A DNA stretch of 64,000 nucleotides, from the NCBI GenBank assembly GCA_023639215.1, contig CP097899.1, positions 4,150,001 through 4,214,000 on the forward strand, in the 5' to 3' direction. Source of the DNA: Candidatus Pristimantibacillus lignocellulolyticus. Its GTDB lineage: Bacteria; Bacillota; Bacilli; Paenibacillales; Paenibacillaceae. Made by a program: the position numbers and the translations under genes. Below the pieces are notes generated by a model. The model saw only the letters and a list, made by a program, of their open reading frames with translations, ran no database searches and was not told the origin of the DNA. Of this stretch, positions 60,859 through 64,000 are shown in pieces. The stretch's first letter is position 1. Each line of letters begins with the position of its first letter.

Positions 60859-61647
60859 CTAAACAAACAAGAGGATTACTATCATTAATATTACGATTAT
60901 GCCGACTACATAATCCAATTGTTGAAATTTTAATAACTTAAAGGTAGTTCTCCCCTTACCATTACCATACGCACGAGCATCAATCGCAAAAGTTAGTTGC
61001 TCAGCACGTTGTATGATCGTGAATAGTAACGGAATAAGCATTGGAATATATGCAAAGATTCGTTTGTGAAGCGGTAGCACTGTAACATCATGACCTCTTG
61101 CTTTTTGTGCCAATAATATACGATCTAGCTCCTGTAAAATAGTTGGGATAAACCGTATCGCAATGACGATCATTAGTGCAAACTGCTCTACAGGTATATT
61201 GAATTTGGATAGCGGCGACAATAATTTAACTAGACCATCCGCTAATACTAATGGTTTAGTAGTTAACGTTAATATAGAAGCAAGTAAGATAAGCAATAGG
61301 ATCCGCCAAACGTAACGTGTCCCATTCTGTAAACCCTCCACCGATATATGGATGAAAGACCATGACCAAATGACGTTTCCTGTAGTAAATATGACATGGT
61401 ATAGAAACGTAAAAAGTAATATGAATAAGATAGGTTTCAACCCTTTTACAAAAACAAACAAAGGGATCTTTGATAATAACAATATGCTCATAACGAAGAT
61501 TGTTGCTATTGTGTAGCTAACGAACGAATCTAGCATTAGGAAGCTAATCATAAGGAGGATGATAGCTAAAATCTTCGTACGTGGGTCAAGTCGGTGGAAT
61601 ATGGAGTAAGTCTCCTGATATTGTCCTATTAAAACTGTATTTGACAT
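60859..61647 (-). CDS. ECF transporter transmembrane component EcfT (262 aa)
   Basis: Five to six membrane helices with the coupling helices that touch the ATPases: LLAQKARGHDV (first Ala-Arg-Gly motif) and IDARAYGNGKGRT (second). HRLDPRTKILAIILLM at the start is typical. It links a substrate-binding S component (not seen in this window) to EcfA1/A2. AAGGAG is upstream; the gene starts three bases after ecfA2. Confidence 0.92.
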   Translation of the reverse strand: MSNTVLIGQYQETYSIFHRLDPRTKILAIILLMISFLMLDSFVSYTIATIFVMSILLLSKIPLFVFVKGLKPILFILLFTFLYHVIFTTGNVIWSWSFIHISVEGLQNGTRYVWRILLLILLASILTLTTKPLVLADGLVKLLSPLSKFNIPVEQFALMIVIAIRFIPTILQELDRILLAQKARGHDVTVLPLHKRIFAYIPMLIPLLFTIIQRAEQLTFAIDARAYGNGKGRTTFKLLKFQQLDYVVGIIVILMIVILLFV

Positions 61648-61650
61648 TTA

Positions 61651-62496
61651 TTAACTCCTTGCATGCCAGATAGGCGATACCTTTTCGAGAATATGCTGTT
61701 CCCTACAGCTTGACACTTCTATTGTCTGTCCGGATAATTCCTCTACTAACATTAACAGTTGTACAGGTTCAGGTAGAGACAATCCGAGATTTTCTAGTAA
61801 ATCAGCTTGTTTTAGAAATAAATGGTTCGTATCAAAATGCCCCACAAGCTTCCCTTCATGAAGCATTATCACTTCATCTGAATATTCGGCAACATCATTC
61901 ATTTGATGTGATACAAAAAGAACAGTTCGATTATGCTGGTCTTGCCATTGCTTTAGTAGCTGCAACAAAGCGGCTTTATTTACAGGGTCAAGACCAGCTG
62001 TTGGTTCGTCTAAAATTAGAAGTTGGGGATCTGTAATTAATACTGAAGCGATTGCTATGCTACGTTTTTGACCACCGCTCAATTGGAACGGTGCCAACTG
62101 GAGAATTTCCTCCGACAAATCCATCTGCGAAAGAATAGAATCGATAGATTTCTTAATTTGCTGATCAGAATAACCTTTAATTTTCGGTGCAAAAGCAAGT
62201 TCTTTGTATACCGTTGTTTCAAATAATTGATGCTCTGGATATTGAAAAACATAACCTATATCAGAATTGACTTTGATATGACCTTTCCGTTCTCTTAGAA
62301 CTGGCTGCTTATCAATCAAATATTCTCCAGAAATATTGGGAATTAGACCTTTCAACAGTTGGACAAATGTAGATTTTCCTGCTCCAGTTTGACCAATAAT
62401 TGAAATCCATTTACCGCTTTGGATCGTACAATTAATATTGTATAAAGCCATGCTTTCATTATAATTAACACTCACATCATTTAGTTGATATTCCAT
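61651..62496 (-). CDS. ECF transporter ATPase EcfA2 (281 aa)
   Basis: ABC ATPase: Walker A GQTGAGKST, Q-loop VFQYPEHQLFE, signature LSGGQKRSIAIA, Walker B ILDEPTAGLDP and the His of VSHQMNDVAE. The C-terminal extension is normal for EcfA2. The start at ATG 62496 overlaps ecfA1 by 16 bases; a TTG at 62520 is another option, and GGAAGGAG lies between them. Confidence 0.92.
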   Translation of the reverse strand: MEYQLNDVSVNYNESMALYNINCTIQSGKWISIIGQTGAGKSTFVQLLKGLIPNISGEYLIDKQPVLRERKGHIKVNSDIGYVFQYPEHQLFETTVYKELAFAPKIKGYSDQQIKKSIDSILSQMDLSEEILQLAPFQLSGGQKRSIAIASVLITDPQLLILDEPTAGLDPVNKAALLQLLKQWQDQHNRTVLFVSHQMNDVAEYSDEVIMLHEGKLVGHFDTNHLFLKQADLLENLGLSLPEPVQLLMLVEELSGQTIEVSSCREQHILEKVSPIWHARS

Positions 62497-63281
62497 TGTA
62501 AACGGATCAACTCCTTCCAATCTGCGTTAACAGGTGATTTGGAGTGAAGTGTATTGTATAGCCGTACTGCAAATGGCAGTTCTAACTGATATTTCGTGAC
62601 ATCGACGGTTAAGAAGAACGTGGTTGGATCACCATCAAATTCAAGCCTACCTTGATGAATGAGTAAAATACGCTCGGCACATAATACTTCATCCATATGA
62701 TGAGTGATAACAATAATCGTCATACCTTGGCGATGTAGTTCATTCATAATGGATAGTATCTGTTCTCTACCCTTTGGATCGAGCATTGAAGTAGCCTCAT
62801 CAAAAATGATAGCTTTAGGGTGCATTGCCAAAATTGCTGCAATGGCCACTCGTTGTTTTTGACCACCTGAAAGCTGGTGAGGCATCATCTCGATATAATC
62901 CTCCATCTGTACAGCTTGTAGTGCATCTTCCAACCTACTACGCATTTCCTCACTTGGTACACGAATATTCTCCAGGCCAAATATAATTTCATCCATCACA
63001 GTTGTGGTAATGAATTGATCTTCTGGATTTTGAAAAACAATGCCAATTTGTTGGTGAATCAGATTAAGATCTGTCTTTTTTGACGTGTCTAGACTGTTGT
63101 ATTTGACACTACCTTCCTTAGGAAGCAACAATCCATCCATTAGTTTTGCAATCGTTGATTTACCACAACCATTTGCTCCAACAATGGCCACATATTCTCC
63201 TTGTTCAATTGTAAAGTTCAAATTCTCTATGATGGGCTTTCCCTTTTTATAATAGAAATGAACATTTTCGAATGTAAGCAT
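62481..63281 (-). CDS. ECF transporter ATPase EcfA1 (266 aa)
   Basis: ABC ATPase: Walker A GANGCGKST, Q-loop VFQNPEDQFITT, signature LSGGQKQRVAIA, Walker B IFDEATSMLDPKG and switch His in ITHHMDEV. DEATSMLDP in place of DEPTxGLDP is typical of EcfA1. Its ATG abuts the SDR stop codon directly, so the operon is tightly packed. Confidence 0.92.
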   Translation of the reverse strand: MLTFENVHFYYKKGKPIIENLNFTIEQGEYVAIVGANGCGKSTIAKLMDGLLLPKEGSVKYNSLDTSKKTDLNLIHQQIGIVFQNPEDQFITTTVMDEIIFGLENIRVPSEEMRSRLEDALQAVQMEDYIEMMPHQLSGGQKQRVAIAAILAMHPKAIIFDEATSMLDPKGREQILSIMNELHRQGMTIIVITHHMDEVLCAERILLIHQGRLEFDGDPTTFFLTVDVTKYQLELPFAVRLYNTLHSKSPVNADWKELIRLQWNIN

Positions 63282-64000
63282 TTAATTATTTCCTTTCTGT
63301 CGTCGCCATGATTCAAAAAAGTCGTCTATACTGTTTTCAATTATGACAGGCTCAGGTTTCCTCCACTTGGTCACTTTCGTACCGTTGACACCAAATATTT
63401 CACCGGATAAATCGGGCTCAGGCTGGTCTAGTAATGTGACTACGAAACGAGCAACATCGTCTGATTCTCCTACTTTCCAAAATTCTGGGAAAGGGTCATT
63501 TCTAAGTTCACACTTTTCCTTCAAACGATCGATGACAGGTCTAGTCATATCCGTTAGTGCAGCTGGTGAAATACCATTAACTCTAATTCGGTTGCGCTTT
63601 AGTTCTGCTGCCAGCGTCCATACCATGCCAAGTATTGCTGCTTTTGCTGCACTATAGTTTACTTGTCCAACTGAACCACTTAATCCAGCTGTAGAGGTCA
63701 TCAAAAGAATATCGCCGCCATTCTGTTGCATATAGGGTAATACTCGTTGAATGCAATAAAAGGCGCCGTTCAAATGGACATCTAGCACAGATTGCCACTG
63801 TTCATCTGTCATATGCAGACATAGTTGGTCATGCAAATTACCAGCGTTATGGATCAATACATCTATCTGGCCAAACTTCTCCATAACGGTATTTATCATA
63901 GCCGTGACATTCACAGCATCTCCAACATTACAGCAGTATCCCAGTGCCTCACCATCACTTCGGTTAATCTGTTGTACAACCTCATCAATTAATAGTTGAT
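63282..64000 (-). CDS. Short-chain dehydrogenase/reductase, C-terminal part (runs off the window)
   Basis: The frame is open to the edge: LGYCCNVGDAVNVTAMINTV, then VLIHNAG (NNAG-like motif), the catalytic Ser-Tyr-Lys in MTSTAGLSGSVGQVNYSAAK, and IRVNGISPAALTDMTRPVID. A FabG-like 3-oxoacyl reductase fold; the N-terminal TGxxxGxG is outside. The end (DFFESWRRQKGNN) is unusual, with an extra tail of about 30 residues. First visible gene of the ECF operon; an S component or acyl-metabolism genes may lie beyond the edge. Confidence 0.88.
   Translation of the reverse strand, partial: QLLIDEVVQQINRSDGEALGYCCNVGDAVNVTAMINTVMEKFGQIDVLIHNAGNLHDQLCLHMTDEQWQSVLDVHLNGAFYCIQRVLPYMQQNGGDILLMTSTAGLSGSVGQVNYSAAKAAILGMVWTLAAELKRNRIRVNGISPAALTDMTRPVIDRLKEKCELRNDPFPEFWKVGESDDVARFVVTLLDQPEPDLSGEIFGVNGTKVTKWRKPEPVIIENSIDDFFESWRRQKGNN

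Noticed and set aside
1..64000. tRNA, rRNA, CRISPR, insertion sequences, prophage
   Set aside because: No cloverleaf or repeat-spacer pattern, transposase or phage structural gene was found on either strand by reading; a tRNAscan or Rfam search would be needed to exclude small RNAs.

Overview
This is a 64 kb piece of a low-GC Bacillota chromosome. Strong AGGAGG-type ribosome binding sites, TTG and GTG starts, sigma-A-like promoters and many intrinsic terminators all fit. The xylanase/deacetylase pair with CBM36-type modules, the NRPS/MFS fusion and the two-domain chromate transporter suggest Paenibacillus or a close relative; that genus call is inference. Most genes lie on the minus strand. 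I saw no rRNA, tRNA, CRISPR array, insertion sequence or phage module.

Layout. 1-9.2 kb: the start of a PadR regulator, a divergent heme catalase, an MFS exporter, a radical SAM protein, an HxlR remnant, a lipoprotein phosphodiesterase, and a TetR regulator facing a Bmr/NorA-type exporter broken by one in-frame TAA. 9.6-17.2 kb: an orphan CitA-like kinase, a lipoprotein, an alpha/beta hydrolase, a CPA2 antiporter with a terminator-like hairpin in its leader, a GIY-YIG protein and a short UvrA-like ATPase. 17.2-19.5 kb: a coupled ArsR/SRPBCC pair, then a rhodanese gene running into a histidine kinase that has lost its H-box. 19.7-24.1 kb: a complete nicotinamide salvage operon (pncA-pncB-nadD-nadE) next to an NrtR-like Nudix regulator. 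Two near-identical 19-bp palindromes lie in front of nrtR and pncA. 24.2-35 kb: a MocR/PdxR regulator, a YggS protein and a PNPOx-like flavoprotein, several unknowns, a MarR regulator with an NamA-type old yellow enzyme, and a large KatE catalase.

35-37.4 kb: a secreted xylan pair (GH11 xylanase, CE4 deacetylase). Both end in the same 116-residue CBM36-like module, and a perfect match to the CcpA cre consensus lies upstream. 38.9-48.8 kb: the most interesting locus, a compact biosynthetic operon. In transcription order it encodes an A-PCP loading protein, a GT1 glycosyltransferase with an NRPS-linker-like tail, a C-A-PCP-TE-MFS megaprotein whose thioesterase has Cys in the nucleophile position, an MbtH protein and an Sfp-type phosphopantetheinyl transferase. 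A near-consensus promoter with an inverted repeat around its -10 box drives it. The parts predict activation, condensation, glycosylation, release and export of a small (dipeptide-sized) product from one operon.

49-56.8 kb: an ArsB-like transporter with a DUF2642-type protein, a PadR/permease-prefix pair under a 56-bp palindrome, ChrA, a methyltransferase, a VTT membrane protein and a small hydrophilic protein. 56.9-64 kb: a large unknown membrane protein with its small partner, then a tight operon of SDR (cut by the window end), EcfA1, EcfA2, EcfT, a CHY zinc finger and a nitronate monooxygenase/FabK-like enzyme.
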